33,878 bases of DNA from positions 1 to 33,878 of the forward strand of contig JAUYUA010000090.1 in NCBI GenBank assembly GCA_030694935.1. The letters are read 5' to 3'. This DNA is from Lutibacter sp. (lineage in GTDB: Bacteria > Bacteroidota > Bacteroidia > Flavobacteriales > Flavobacteriaceae). The first letter of the stretch is position 1. Each line of letters begins with the position of its first letter. Below are positions 24,343-32,812 of the stretch, one piece after another. Below the pieces are notes generated by a model. It was not told the DNA's origin and did not search any database. It saw nothing but the letters and a program-made list of their open reading frames with translations. The position numbers and the translations under genes were made by a program.

Positions 24343-25119
24343 ATGGACCAAACCGAAATACAGGTTTTGATTTTTGTTGTCACTATCATTGTTTTAATCT
24401 TGGCAATAACATTAATCTCGTTTTTTTCTTTTTTTCAACAGAAAAAAACTGCCTATTTACTTGAACAAAGGGAAACTAAAATTCGTTTTGAGGAGGAAAT
24501 CACCAAATCAAAATTGGAAATTCAGGAACAGGCACTTAAAAACATCAGTTGGGAAATTCACGACAATGTTGGGCAGCTTTTGTCAGTGGCAAAAATGCAA
24601 ATAAACATTCTTCAAATGGAATTGCCTGAAATTCAACAAAATAAAATTATTGAAGTCGGTGAAATTGTTGGAAAAAGCCTTCAAGAACTTCGGGATTTGG
24701 CAAAATCTTTAAATCCGGAAACCATTAAAAATAAAGGCCTAATTGAGTCCTTAACCCACGAAATTAACAGGTTTAATCGCTTAAATTTTATAAATGCGTC
24801 ATTAAAGGTGTCAAACGAATCCTTTATTTTGAGCAATGAAAAAGAAATCATTTTATTTAGAATTTTACAAGAATTTTTTAACAATACGCTAAAACATTCT
24901 AAGGCCAAGATTTTAAGTGTGATATTGAATTTTAATCCTTCTAATTTAGAAATTTTTATTGAAGACGACGGTATTGGTTTTGATATGAAGGCCAATAATA
25001 ACTTGGGCGGAATCGGATTACTCAATATGCAAAGCCGAACAAAATTAATAGGGGCAAAATTCGTAATGGAATCTGCAGAAAATAAAGGAACTAAATTATA
25101 CATTAATTGTCCGAAATAA
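24343..25119 (+). CDS. Sensor histidine kinase (HisKA_3/NarX-DegS type)
   Basis: This is a kinase of 258 residues. One N-terminal membrane helix (about 8-31) leads directly into a coiled coil and the dimerisation/phosphoacceptor segment ISWEIHDNVGQLL with His73. The HATPase_c domain follows, with the N box EFFNNTLKHSKA, G1 DDGIGFDM, the GGIGLLNMQSR segment and the final NKGTKLYINCP. There is no PAS, HAMP or periplasmic domain. This type usually pairs with LuxR-type regulators, and the adjacent gene encodes one. The stop lies 8 bases before the regulator ATG. The signal is unknown and may come through the 7-TM protein. Confidence 0.92.
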   Translation: MDQTEIQVLIFVVTIIVLILAITLISFFSFFQQKKTAYLLEQRETKIRFEEEITKSKLEIQEQALKNISWEIHDNVGQLLSVAKMQINILQMELPEIQQNKIIEVGEIVGKSLQELRDLAKSLNPETIKNKGLIESLTHEINRFNRLNFINASLKVSNESFILSNEKEIILFRILQEFFNNTLKHSKAKILSVILNFNPSNLEIFIEDDGIGFDMKANNNLGGIGLLNMQSRTKLIGAKFVMESAENKGTKLYINCPK

Positions 25120-25127
25120 GAAAAATC

Positions 25128-25772
25128 ATGGAAAAAATTGATATAATTATTGTTGATGATCACTTATTGTTTTCACAGGCGCTTAATGGTCTAATTTCTG
25201 CATTTGAAAAGTACAATGTGTTGGCTGTTTTAGCTAACGGAAAAGAACTTGTGGATTACTTTGAAGGTGAAAATAAACATCCTGACATTGTTTTGATGGA
25301 TATACAAATGCCCATTATGAACGGCATTGAAGCAACAAGATGGCTAAAAGGCAATTTTCCCGAAATTAAAGTTTTAGCGCTTTCTATGGAAAACGAAGAT
25401 GAAACAATCATAAAAATGCTTAAAGCGGGCGCTAATGGTTATTTGCTAAAAGACATTCATCCTTCCTTATTGGAACATGCTTTAAAAGAAGTTTATTTTA
25501 CCGGAAATTTTTATACAGAAAATGTCGCCAATACCTTGGTGAAATCTTTAGGCGAAAAGAGAAATGAAGGAAGAATAATTTTAAAAGAAAAGGAATTGGA
25601 ATTTTTGAAATTGTCATGTACTGAAATGACTTACAAAGAAATTGCCGAAGCTATGTTTTTAAGCCCCAAAACCATTGAAAATTACAGGGAAGCCTTATTT
25701 GTTAAATTGAATGTTAAAAATAGAATTGGACTTGTTTTATACGCAATTAAAGAAAAAATTGTATCACCATAA
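25128..25772 (+). CDS. LuxR/NarL-family response regulator
   Basis: This is a two-component regulator of 214 residues. The receiver domain has the acidic pair in IIVDDH (Asp10/Asp11), the phosphoacceptor Asp58 in IVLMDIQMP and the conserved lysine in ANGYLLKD. The C-terminal domain is a LuxR-type helix-turn-helix: ELEFLKLSCTEMTYKEIAEAMFLSPKTIENYREALFVKLNVKNR. I chose the ATG at 25128 because it gives the normal receiver N-terminus; an upstream ATG lies inside the kinase gene. It is the natural partner of the preceding kinase. The DNA target is not known. Confidence 0.93.
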   Translation: MEKIDIIIVDDHLLFSQALNGLISAFEKYNVLAVLANGKELVDYFEGENKHPDIVLMDIQMPIMNGIEATRWLKGNFPEIKVLALSMENEDETIIKMLKAGANGYLLKDIHPSLLEHALKEVYFTGNFYTENVANTLVKSLGEKRNEGRIILKEKELEFLKLSCTEMTYKEIAEAMFLSPKTIENYREALFVKLNVKNRIGLVLYAIKEKIVSP

Positions 25773-25820
25773 TCATATTTTAATTATTTTTAAGCTAATA
25801 TTGGGTTTAAGAAAATTAAT

Positions 25821-28800
25821 TTGAGCAATTTTAATCGCATACGGGTCAAACTTCAAGAATTTATTAAAAAATATTATTTTAATGAATTGATTAAAGGATT
25901 GCTTTTATTTATAGCGATTGGCCTTCTGTATTTTATTTTTACGCTATTTGTTGAACATTTTTTATGGCTGAAACCAAATCTGCGTTCCCTATTATTTTGG
26001 TTGTTTGTTTTTATTGAAGCGGCGTTGATTGTGCGCTACATTGCTTCCCCGTTGATTAAGATTTTCGGATTGAAAAAGGGAATTACCGAAATTGAAGCCT
26101 CTAAAATTATAGGCAATCATTTTCCGGAAGTGAAAGATAAATTGCTGAATATGTTGCAGTTAAAAAACAGCCAGCAAAATTCTGAATTGATTGAAGCCAG
26201 TATTGAACAAAAATCGAAAGCCTTGCAGCCAATTCCATTTAAAAGCGCTGTCGATTTTTCCAAAAACAAGAAATATCTTAAATTCGCCCTCATTCCTTTT
26301 GTCATTTGGCTGATGGTTTTTATCACTGGAAACAGCGCCATTTTTAAGGACAGTTTTTCCAGAGTGGTGCATTACAACAAAGTTTATTTGCCGCCTGCGC
26401 CATTTTCTTTTGCCATTTTAAACGATTCCTTATCGGTTGTTGAAGGCGGATCTTTTACGCTTCAGATGGAAATCATTGGCAACACCATTCCCGAAAATGT
26501 TAAAATCAACTTTTCAAATGAAAGTTATTATTTGGAAAGCAGTGCTTTGGGAAAGTTTGAGTATTTCTTTTCAAGAATTCAGAATCCGACAAAATTTTAT
26601 TTGGAAGCCAACGGCGTAACGTCAGAAATATATGTAATCAACAGCATTGCAACGCCCGTGATCAGCAATTTAAAAATGGTGCTTCAATATCCGGTTTATA
26701 CGGGTAAAAAAAATGAAGTGCTGCAAAATACCGGAAATACGAGTATTCCTCAAGGAACCAAAGTTACCTGGCAAATTGAAACCCAAAAAACGAACAATGT
26801 TCAATTTATAAGCGATCATAAATCAGAAAAATTTACCCAAAACACCAACGATTATTTTAGTTATTCAAAACAAATTTATAATGACATCAATTACAAAATC
26901 ACCACATCGAACCGGCAATTGAACGATTATGAATCGCTCAATTTTGTTATTGAAGTGATTCCCGATGCGCATCCGCAAATAATTGTGAATTCCGATATTC
27001 ATTCCATCACACGCGGCCCGGTTCAGTTTTTGGGGCAATTAGGCGATGATTATGGTGTAAATAAACTTCAAATGGTGTATTACGACAAGAAGAATTCAAA
27101 GGCCCTTAAATCGTATTTAATTCCTGTGGATAAATCTGCCATTTCCGATTTTTATTATGTTTTTCCTGAAGGGATTTCTTTGGATGAAGGCGTTGATTAT
27201 GAATTGTATTTTGAAGTTTTCGACAATGATGCCGTAAACGGAAGCAAAAGCACCAAAAGCAATCTGTTTTCTTATTACAAAAAAACGGAGCAAGAAATTA
27301 ACAAGCAGTTGATGGATGAACAAAAGGAAAATATAGGTGCGATTTCGAAGTTGGTTGAAAAAGCCAAACAATCAAATGACGATTTGGAAAAACTTAAAAA
27401 TGAAATTCAGAAAAAAGCGGAGATTGATTGGAATGACACGAAAAAACTGGAAGAATTGTTGAAGCGGCAAACGCAATACCAGGAAATGATTCAAAAGCAA
27501 ACGATCCAGCTTCAAAATAATTTGAAAGAACAAACCGACCGGAAGGACACAAAAGAAACAAAGGAGGAATTGTTGAAACGTATTGAAGAAACTAAAAAGT
27601 TGGCGGAGCAGGAAAAAATGCTTCAGGAATTAAAAGAGCTTTCAAAAAAATTGGACAAAGATGATTTGATGGAGAAGTTGAAAGATATGGCCAAAAAGAA
27701 CCAGCGAAACGAACAAAGTTTAGAGCGTATTTTGGAACTCACCAAACGTTTTTATGTGGAGCAAAAGGCAAACCAGCTTCGTGAAAATATTGAAAAATTG
27801 GCTAAAAAGGAAGAAAATTTGTCTAATGAAAACGAGGAAAAAAACACCTCCGAAAAACAACAGGAAATCAACAAAGAATTTGACGAACTAAAAAAGGAAT
27901 CCAGGGAATTGCAAAAGGAAAATCAAGGGCTTAAACGCCCAATGAAAGTTCCTGAAAACAAGGAAGAAATGGAAGACATCAATAAAGATTTAAACAAAGC
28001 TTTGCAGGAGTTGAAAGAGCAAAAGTCTGACAATGCAAAAAAAAGCCAGAAATCTGCTGCCAAAAAAATGAAGGAATTGAGCAAAAGTATGGAGCAATCA
28101 ATGATGAAAATGGAAGGGGAATCCATCGATGAAAATATTGATGATCTTAGAAAAATTGTGGACAACCTGATTGTTTTTTCCTTTGAGCAGGAAGATTTGC
28201 TTAATCGCTTTTCAAAGGCCAGTATTCAACATCCGGAATATGCGAATAATTTAAAGCAGCAGCATGTTTTGAAGGAATATTTCAATCATATCGATGACAG
28301 TTTGTATGTGTTGGCTTTGCGCGTTGTTCAAATGAGTACCATGATTCAAAAGGAAGTTTCGGAGGTGCATTACAACTTGGACGAATCTTTGTTGAACTTT
28401 ACCGACGATAAAGCGGATATTGGTATTTCTAACCAACAATTTGTGATTACATCAGCAAACAATCTCGCCAATTCATTGAGCAATCTGTTGGAAAGTTTGA
28501 TGAATGCATCACCCAGTTTCGGCCAAGGAAAGGGAAAGGGAAATTCACCTGATTTCGCTTTGCCCGACATCATTCAAAAGCAAGGAGAACTGAATGAACA
28601 AATGAAAGATGGTATTGAAAAAGGCGAAAAAGAAGGAAAAAAGCCCGGGGAAAACGGCGAGGGAATGAGTGATGAATTGTATGAAATATACAAACAACAG
28701 GAACAGCTCAAAGGTATGCTGAAAGATATTTTGGGCGAGGATCCAGCCGATGCAAATGGCGCTGGTGATGCCATTAAAAAAATGGAAGAGCTGCAAAAAG

Positions 28801-29078
28801 AATTGCTGGAAAAAGGTTTTGAAAAGGAGCTTGTAAAAAAAATTATACAGTTGAATTATGAGTTGCTTAAATTGCAAAAGGCCAAATTGGAACAAGGCGA
28901 AGACAATATTCGAAAATCGGAAGTGCCAAAAGTGATTTTTGAGCGGCGAAATATTGAGGCCATCAAGGTTGAAAACCCGTATTTTAAAACCAGCGAAATA
29001 TTAAACCGACAATCATTACCTTTGCAAACAATTTACAAGAAGAAAGTACAGGAGTATTTTAAGAAAGAACAGCAATAA
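25821..29078 (+). CDS. DUF4175 family giant membrane/coiled-coil protein
   Basis: This is a protein of 1085 residues. Three membrane helices lie near the N-terminus (about 25-45, 55-75 and 155-170). A beta-rich region extends to about residue 480, with short motifs such as YPVYTGK. A very long charged Lys/Glu/Gln-rich coiled-coil region (about 490-780) follows, and a second helical part ends in KVQEYFKKEQQ. The start is TTG (25821), chosen because no in-frame ATG lies near and the N-terminus MSNFNRIRVKLQEFIKKYY is usual. The family is known in Bacteroidota but its role is not established. It is followed by ybeY after 7 bases and probably shares its transcript. Confidence 0.82.
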   Translation: MSNFNRIRVKLQEFIKKYYFNELIKGLLLFIAIGLLYFIFTLFVEHFLWLKPNLRSLLFWLFVFIEAALIVRYIASPLIKIFGLKKGITEIEASKIIGNHFPEVKDKLLNMLQLKNSQQNSELIEASIEQKSKALQPIPFKSAVDFSKNKKYLKFALIPFVIWLMVFITGNSAIFKDSFSRVVHYNKVYLPPAPFSFAILNDSLSVVEGGSFTLQMEIIGNTIPENVKINFSNESYYLESSALGKFEYFFSRIQNPTKFYLEANGVTSEIYVINSIATPVISNLKMVLQYPVYTGKKNEVLQNTGNTSIPQGTKVTWQIETQKTNNVQFISDHKSEKFTQNTNDYFSYSKQIYNDINYKITTSNRQLNDYESLNFVIEVIPDAHPQIIVNSDIHSITRGPVQFLGQLGDDYGVNKLQMVYYDKKNSKALKSYLIPVDKSAISDFYYVFPEGISLDEGVDYELYFEVFDNDAVNGSKSTKSNLFSYYKKTEQEINKQLMDEQKENIGAISKLVEKAKQSNDDLEKLKNEIQKKAEIDWNDTKKLEELLKRQTQYQEMIQKQTIQLQNNLKEQTDRKDTKETKEELLKRIEETKKLAEQEKMLQELKELSKKLDKDDLMEKLKDMAKKNQRNEQSLERILELTKRFYVEQKANQLRENIEKLAKKEENLSNENEEKNTSEKQQEINKEFDELKKESRELQKENQGLKRPMKVPENKEEMEDINKDLNKALQELKEQKSDNAKKSQKSAAKKMKELSKSMEQSMMKMEGESIDENIDDLRKIVDNLIVFSFEQEDLLNRFSKASIQHPEYANNLKQQHVLKEYFNHIDDSLYVLALRVVQMSTMIQKEVSEVHYNLDESLLNFTDDKADIGISNQQFVITSANNLANSLSNLLESLMNASPSFGQGKGKGNSPDFALPDIIQKQGELNEQMKDGIEKGEKEGKKPGENGEGMSDELYEIYKQQEQLKGMLKDILGEDPADANGAGDAIKKMEELQKELLEKGFEKELVKKIIQLNYELLKLQKAKLEQGEDNIRKSEVPKVIFERRNIEAIKVENPYFKTSEILNRQSLPLQTIYKKKVQEYFKKEQQ

Positions 29079-29085
29079 AGGAAAA

Positions 29086-29502
29086 ATGATTGAATTCAAT
29101 TACGAAACGGATTTCAAATTAGATGATGAAGCATTGATTCAAAACTGGATTTCTGCTTGCATAGAAACCTACGGATTTAACGAAGGCGAGCTAAATTATG
29201 TTTTTTGTGATGATGATTACTTGCTTAAATTGAATGTGGAATTTTTGGATCACGATACCTTAACTGATATCATTAGCTTTGACTATACGATGGGTAAATT
29301 AATCAGCGGCGATATCTTTATTTCTGTCGAAAGGGTTCGTGAAAACGCCCAAATTTTTGAGCAAACTATTGATAATGAGATTCATAGAGTGATGATTCAT
29401 GGTGTTTTACATTATATGGGTTTTAAAGATAAAACCTTGAAGGACAAAGAAATAATGAGGCTGGAAGAGGATAAATGCCTGGCATTGTTCAATGCTTTAT
29501 AA
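29086..29502 (+). CDS. ybeY: rRNA maturation endoribonuclease YbeY
   Basis: This metal-dependent RNase of 138 residues acts in 16S rRNA 3'-end maturation and ribosome quality control. The metal motif reads HGVLHYMGFKD (His105, His109). The family's third histidine (HGxLHxxGxDH) is replaced, since the sequence continues as FKDKTLKD. The VEFLDHDTLTDIISF and SGDIFISVERV blocks are typical. From memory, other Bacteroidota YbeY proteins have KDK at this place, so it is probably a clade feature rather than a loss. The stop lies 2 bases before a parS-like palindrome and 29 bases before mnmG. Confidence 0.92.
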   Translation: MIEFNYETDFKLDDEALIQNWISACIETYGFNEGELNYVFCDDDYLLKLNVEFLDHDTLTDIISFDYTMGKLISGDIFISVERVRENAQIFEQTIDNEIHRVMIHGVLHYMGFKDKTLKDKEIMRLEEDKCLALFNAL

Positions 29503-29503
29503 A

Positions 29504-29520
29504 CGTTCCACGTGGAACAC
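29504..29520. promoter_or_regulatory. parS: parS-like palindrome 1 (ParB site)
   Basis: CGTTCCACGTGGAACAC contains the palindrome GTTCCACGTGGAAC (29505-29518), which matches the conserved bacterial ParB site TGTTNCACGTGNAACA except for the first base. It lies between ybeY and mnmG, and an identical 17-mer lies at 31411-31427 after mnmG. Chromosomal parS sites cluster near the origin. Confidence 0.85.
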
Positions 29521-29531
29521 AATTTAAAAAT

Positions 29532-31403
29532 ATGTTTAGTACAGTATATGATGTTATAGTTGTTGGAGGCGGACATGCGGGTAGCGAAGCTGCTGCGGCG
29601 AGTGCCAATATGGGCGCGCACACACTTTTAATTACTATGAGTTTACAGAATATTGCCCAAATGAGTTGCAACCCAGCCATGGGCGGAATCGCAAAAGGGC
29701 AAATTATTCGCGAAATTGATGCCTTGGGCGGATACAGCGGCGTGGTTACCGATAAAACGGCTATTCAATTTAAAATGTTGAATAAATCGAAAGGTCCCGC
29801 CATGTGGAGTCCGCGCGCTCAAAGTGACCGAATGCGTTTTGCGGAATGCTGGAGGCTGATGCTGGAGCAAACTGCCAAGCTGGATTTCTATCAGGATTCA
29901 GTAAACGGATTGTTGTTTGACGGGGATAAAATTGTGGGGGTAAAAACTTCGCTTGGCATTGAAATAAAAGCCAAATCAGTCATCATTACGGCCGGAACTT
30001 TTTTAAACGGTTTGATTCATATCGGCGATAAATCTTTTGGAGGAGGCAGGGCAGGAGAAAGAGCTTCAACTGGAATCACGGAAGATTTGGTTAAAGTTGG
30101 TTTTGAAGCGGGTAGAATGAAAACAGGAACGCCGCCAAGAGTTGATGGAAGGTCGTTGGATTATACTAAAATGATTGAACAGCCCGGAGATGAAAACCCG
30201 GAAAAATTCTCTTATTTGGCAACCACCAAACCATTGGAAATTCAGCGTTCTTGTTATATGACTTATACCTCTTTGGAAGTTCATGACATTCTACGAGAAG
30301 GTTTTGATCGGTCGCCCATGTTTAACGGCCGGATTCAAAGTATCGGGCCGAGATATTGTCCTTCCATAGAAGATAAGATTGACCGTTTTGCATCAAAAAT
30401 ACGTCACCAGATTTTTGTTGAACCAGAAGGATGGGATACTGTGGAGGTTTATGTAAACGGTTTTTCAACGTCGTTGCCAGAAGATATTCAGGACAAAGCA
30501 TTGCGAAAAGTGGCTGGTTTTGAAAACGTAAAATTCTTCAGATTTGGTTACGCGATTGAATACGATTATTTTCCGCCAACGCAACTGAAACATTCCTTAG
30601 AGACCAAACGAATCAAAAATTTGTATTTCGCCGGACAAATAAATGGAACAACTGGCTATGAAGAAGCCGCTGCACAAGGTTTGATGGCAGGTATTAATGC
30701 CGCGCTAAATATCCAAGGCAAGCAGCCCTTTGTGTTAAAACGCGATGAAGCTTATATTGGTGTTTTGATTGATGATTTGATTACAAAAGGTACGGAAGAG
30801 CCTTACAGAATGTTTACTTCAAGAGCGGAATACCGAACTTTATTACGCCAGGATAACGCCGATTTGCGTTTAACTCCGATGGCTTATGCATTGGGAATGG
30901 TTTCAAAAGAACGTATGGACAGGGTGGTGGAGAAGCAGGTGAAAACCGATTTGTTTGTGAAATTTTTGTTGGAAACCAGCGTGCTTCCCGAAGAGATAAA
31001 TCCGATATTGGAAGCCAATGATTCTGCTAAAATTGACCAGTCCATGAAGATGTTTAAAATAGCTGCGAGGCCACAATTGAACTTTACGGATCTCAGGAAA
31101 TTAGCCAAAGTTGAAGCGTTTGTTATTGAAAATAATATTGACCGGGAGATAGAAGAGCAAACCGAAATTCACGTAAAATATGCGGGTTATATCGACAAGG
31201 AAAGGAACCAGGCTGATAAAGTGAACAGGCTGGAGAATGTGTCTATTCCATCAAATTTCGATTATGCTAAAGTGAAATCTTTGTCTATTGAGGCACGTCA
31301 GAAACTGACCAAAATACAACCCACAACCATTTCACAGGCGAGCAGAATCAGTGGTGTTTCGCCAAGCGATATTGCAGTTTTACTGGTTTATATGGGACGA
31401 TAA
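29532..31403 (+). CDS. mnmG: tRNA uridine 5-carboxymethylaminomethyl modification enzyme MnmG (GidA)
   Basis: This is the FAD-dependent partner of MnmE, which modifies the wobble uridine U34 in several tRNAs. The protein has 623 residues. The N-terminal dinucleotide-binding site is VIVVGGGHAGSEAA. Other MnmG signatures are MSCNPAMGGIAKGQIIREIDALGG, TGTFLNG-type AGTFLNGLIHIG, GPRYCPSIEDKI, and the C-terminal helical domain ending in SRISGVSPSDIAVLLVYMGR. Start: the ATG at 29532 gives the normal N-terminus MFSTVYDVIVVGGG; an upstream in-frame ATG at 29475 lies within ybeY and would read through the parS site. It is flanked by two parS-like sites. gidA is a classic origin-near gene in many bacteria. 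Confidence 0.96.
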   Translation: MFSTVYDVIVVGGGHAGSEAAAASANMGAHTLLITMSLQNIAQMSCNPAMGGIAKGQIIREIDALGGYSGVVTDKTAIQFKMLNKSKGPAMWSPRAQSDRMRFAECWRLMLEQTAKLDFYQDSVNGLLFDGDKIVGVKTSLGIEIKAKSVIITAGTFLNGLIHIGDKSFGGGRAGERASTGITEDLVKVGFEAGRMKTGTPPRVDGRSLDYTKMIEQPGDENPEKFSYLATTKPLEIQRSCYMTYTSLEVHDILREGFDRSPMFNGRIQSIGPRYCPSIEDKIDRFASKIRHQIFVEPEGWDTVEVYVNGFSTSLPEDIQDKALRKVAGFENVKFFRFGYAIEYDYFPPTQLKHSLETKRIKNLYFAGQINGTTGYEEAAAQGLMAGINAALNIQGKQPFVLKRDEAYIGVLIDDLITKGTEEPYRMFTSRAEYRTLLRQDNADLRLTPMAYALGMVSKERMDRVVEKQVKTDLFVKFLLETSVLPEEINPILEANDSAKIDQSMKMFKIAARPQLNFTDLRKLAKVEAFVIENNIDREIEEQTEIHVKYAGYIDKERNQADKVNRLENVSIPSNFDYAKVKSLSIEARQKLTKIQPTTISQASRISGVSPSDIAVLLVYMGR

Positions 31404-31410
31404 TTTTAAG

Positions 31411-31427
31411 CGTTCCACGTGGAACAC
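31411..31427. promoter_or_regulatory. parS: parS-like palindrome 2 (ParB site)
   Basis: The 17-mer is identical to that at 29504-29520. The palindrome GTTCCACGTGGAAC is at 31412-31425, 8 bases after the mnmG stop codon. I found no third copy in the window. Confidence 0.85.
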
Positions 31428-31463
31428 CTTAAACTAATTCCGATTAAATATTCAATTTCAATG

Positions 31464-31694
31464 TTGTCCGATAAAAATTCATTACATTTCATAATTATCA
31501 ATTTAAATGGGACTTGACAAACCAGTTGCCCCGCTGGGCTTTTTTTTAATGAAAATCTATTTTCTACAAATGGGGTGTCCCGATGGGACTAAAAACAGCT
31601 CCTTAGGAGCGAAATGTTTGTAGAATATTGTGAAAAATCAAGTCTAAAGCCCCAGAGGGGCGACCTGTTTGTTTTGAAAAATTTAACCAGACAA
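31464..31694. mobile_element. MITE-like palindromic element, copy 2 (about 231 bp)
   Basis: This is the second copy of the 8524-8747 element in the same orientation. The left terminus is TTGTCCGATAAAAATT and the right one AAATTTAACCAGACAA, an imperfect inverted pair. CAATG precedes it (31459-31463) and follows it (31695-31699), which looks like a 5-bp target duplication. The ATG of the downstream methyltransferase (31697-31699) lies in the right-hand duplicate. The inner hairpin is GCTCCTTAGGAGC (31598-31610). The left arm of the long internal inverted repeat is more decayed than in copy 1. There is no transposase. The rest of the gap contains parS and no gene. Confidence 0.78.
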
Positions 31695-31696
31695 CA

Positions 31697-32587
31697 ATGA
31701 TTCAAATTACTAATAAAATGATTCCTGAAACAACGCATTTTTTAACTTGTAAAGATTACACGGTATCGAATAATAAATTTGATTTATTGTACGACGGAAA
31801 GTTGGATATGCTTGAAACTTTTCCTCAGCCCAAGCCCGAAGAATTGTCGGGATATTATGAAAGTGATGATTATATTTCACACACCGATTCAAAAGAAACA
31901 GTTGTTGATAAACTGTATCAAATTGTAAAAAAACATGCGTTATCCAATAAATTGAAACTCATCAATTCTTTCAAAACTGCGGATAAAAATTTATTGGACG
32001 TTGGATGCGGAACAGGAGATTTTTTGCTGATTTGTAAAAATAATGGATGGAAGGTTACCGGCGTGGAGCCAAATGCAAAAGCAAAAATTTTCGCAGAAAA
32101 TAAATTAAACGGAAAATCAGCTTCAGAAATTTATCCCAAAATCAACCAAATAAATAATGAAGCGCAATTTGATGTTATTACTTTGTGGCATGTATTGGAG
32201 CACGTTCCAAATTTGGAAGCCTATATTTCAACCCTGAAAAAATTATTGAAACCCAATGGCGTTTTAATTGTTGCGGTTCCAAATTTCAAAAGTTATGATG
32301 CTCATCACTACAAACAATTTTGGGCGGCTTTTGATGTACCGAGACACTTATGGCATTTTTCAAAAAAATCGATTCATTTGCTGTTTGAAAAACATAAAAT
32401 GAGTGTGGTAAAAATTTTACCTATGTGGTTTGATTCTTTTTATGTTTCGTTGCTAAGTGAAAAATATAAAAACGGAAAAGGCAATTTTTTGAAGGCATTT
32501 TACATCGGCTTCATCTCAAACATAAAGGCGATCAGCACCAAAGAGCATTCTTCCTTAATTTACCTCCTTAAAAACGCCAAAAACTAA
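31697..32587 (+). CDS. Class I SAM-dependent methyltransferase
   Basis: This is a methyltransferase of up to 296 residues. The SAM-binding motif I is LLDVGCGTGDFLLICK; motif II is KVTGVEPN, followed by FDVITLWHVLEHVPN and LKPNGVLIVAVPN, typical of the class. A substrate-binding C-terminal part follows (FWAAFDVPRHLWHFSKKSIHLLF). The N-terminal part (PETTHFLTCKDYTVSNNKFDLLYDG) resembles flavobacterial methyltransferases placed next to mnmG. The substrate is unknown. The start is uncertain: ATG at 31697 lies in the duplicated target of a mobile repeat, and ATG at 31718 would shorten the protein by seven residues. The element separates it from mnmG, so its promoter may lie in the element or be absent. 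Confidence 0.82.
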   Translation: MIQITNKMIPETTHFLTCKDYTVSNNKFDLLYDGKLDMLETFPQPKPEELSGYYESDDYISHTDSKETVVDKLYQIVKKHALSNKLKLINSFKTADKNLLDVGCGTGDFLLICKNNGWKVTGVEPNAKAKIFAENKLNGKSASEIYPKINQINNEAQFDVITLWHVLEHVPNLEAYISTLKKLLKPNGVLIVAVPNFKSYDAHHYKQFWAAFDVPRHLWHFSKKSIHLLFEKHKMSVVKILPMWFDSFYVSLLSEKYKNGKGNFLKAFYIGFISNIKAISTKEHSSLIYLLKNAKN

Positions 32588-32812
32588 TTTTAAAGCGATT
32601 TAAGAGCGGTTTTATGGCGCAATTGCCTTGTGACATTTCATTTTCCTGAAAACGCCTATATTCAAGGATAATGAGTTCGTTTTTTATCAGGAATTATTAT
32701 AATGACACCTTAAATGATAAATAAAATCAATATTGAAAAATATTTTACCAAACCTTGTTTTTTGTTTATATATTCGCACAAAAATTTAAATCAACAATTC
32801 AAAATTTTAAAA

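Noticed and set aside
28545-28895. Antisense Phe/Leu-rich open frame inside the DUF4175 gene
   Set aside because: The Phe-rich composition is the direct reflection of Lys/Glu-rich coiled-coil codons on the other strand.
29475-29531. Longer N-terminus for MnmG starting within ybeY
   Set aside because: The extra 19 residues come from ybeY and parS DNA; the family N-terminus begins at MFSTVYDVIVVGGG.
32714-32812. Longer N-terminus for the OmpH-like protein
   Set aside because: It would bury the lipoprotein signal peptide, which starts perfectly at 32813.
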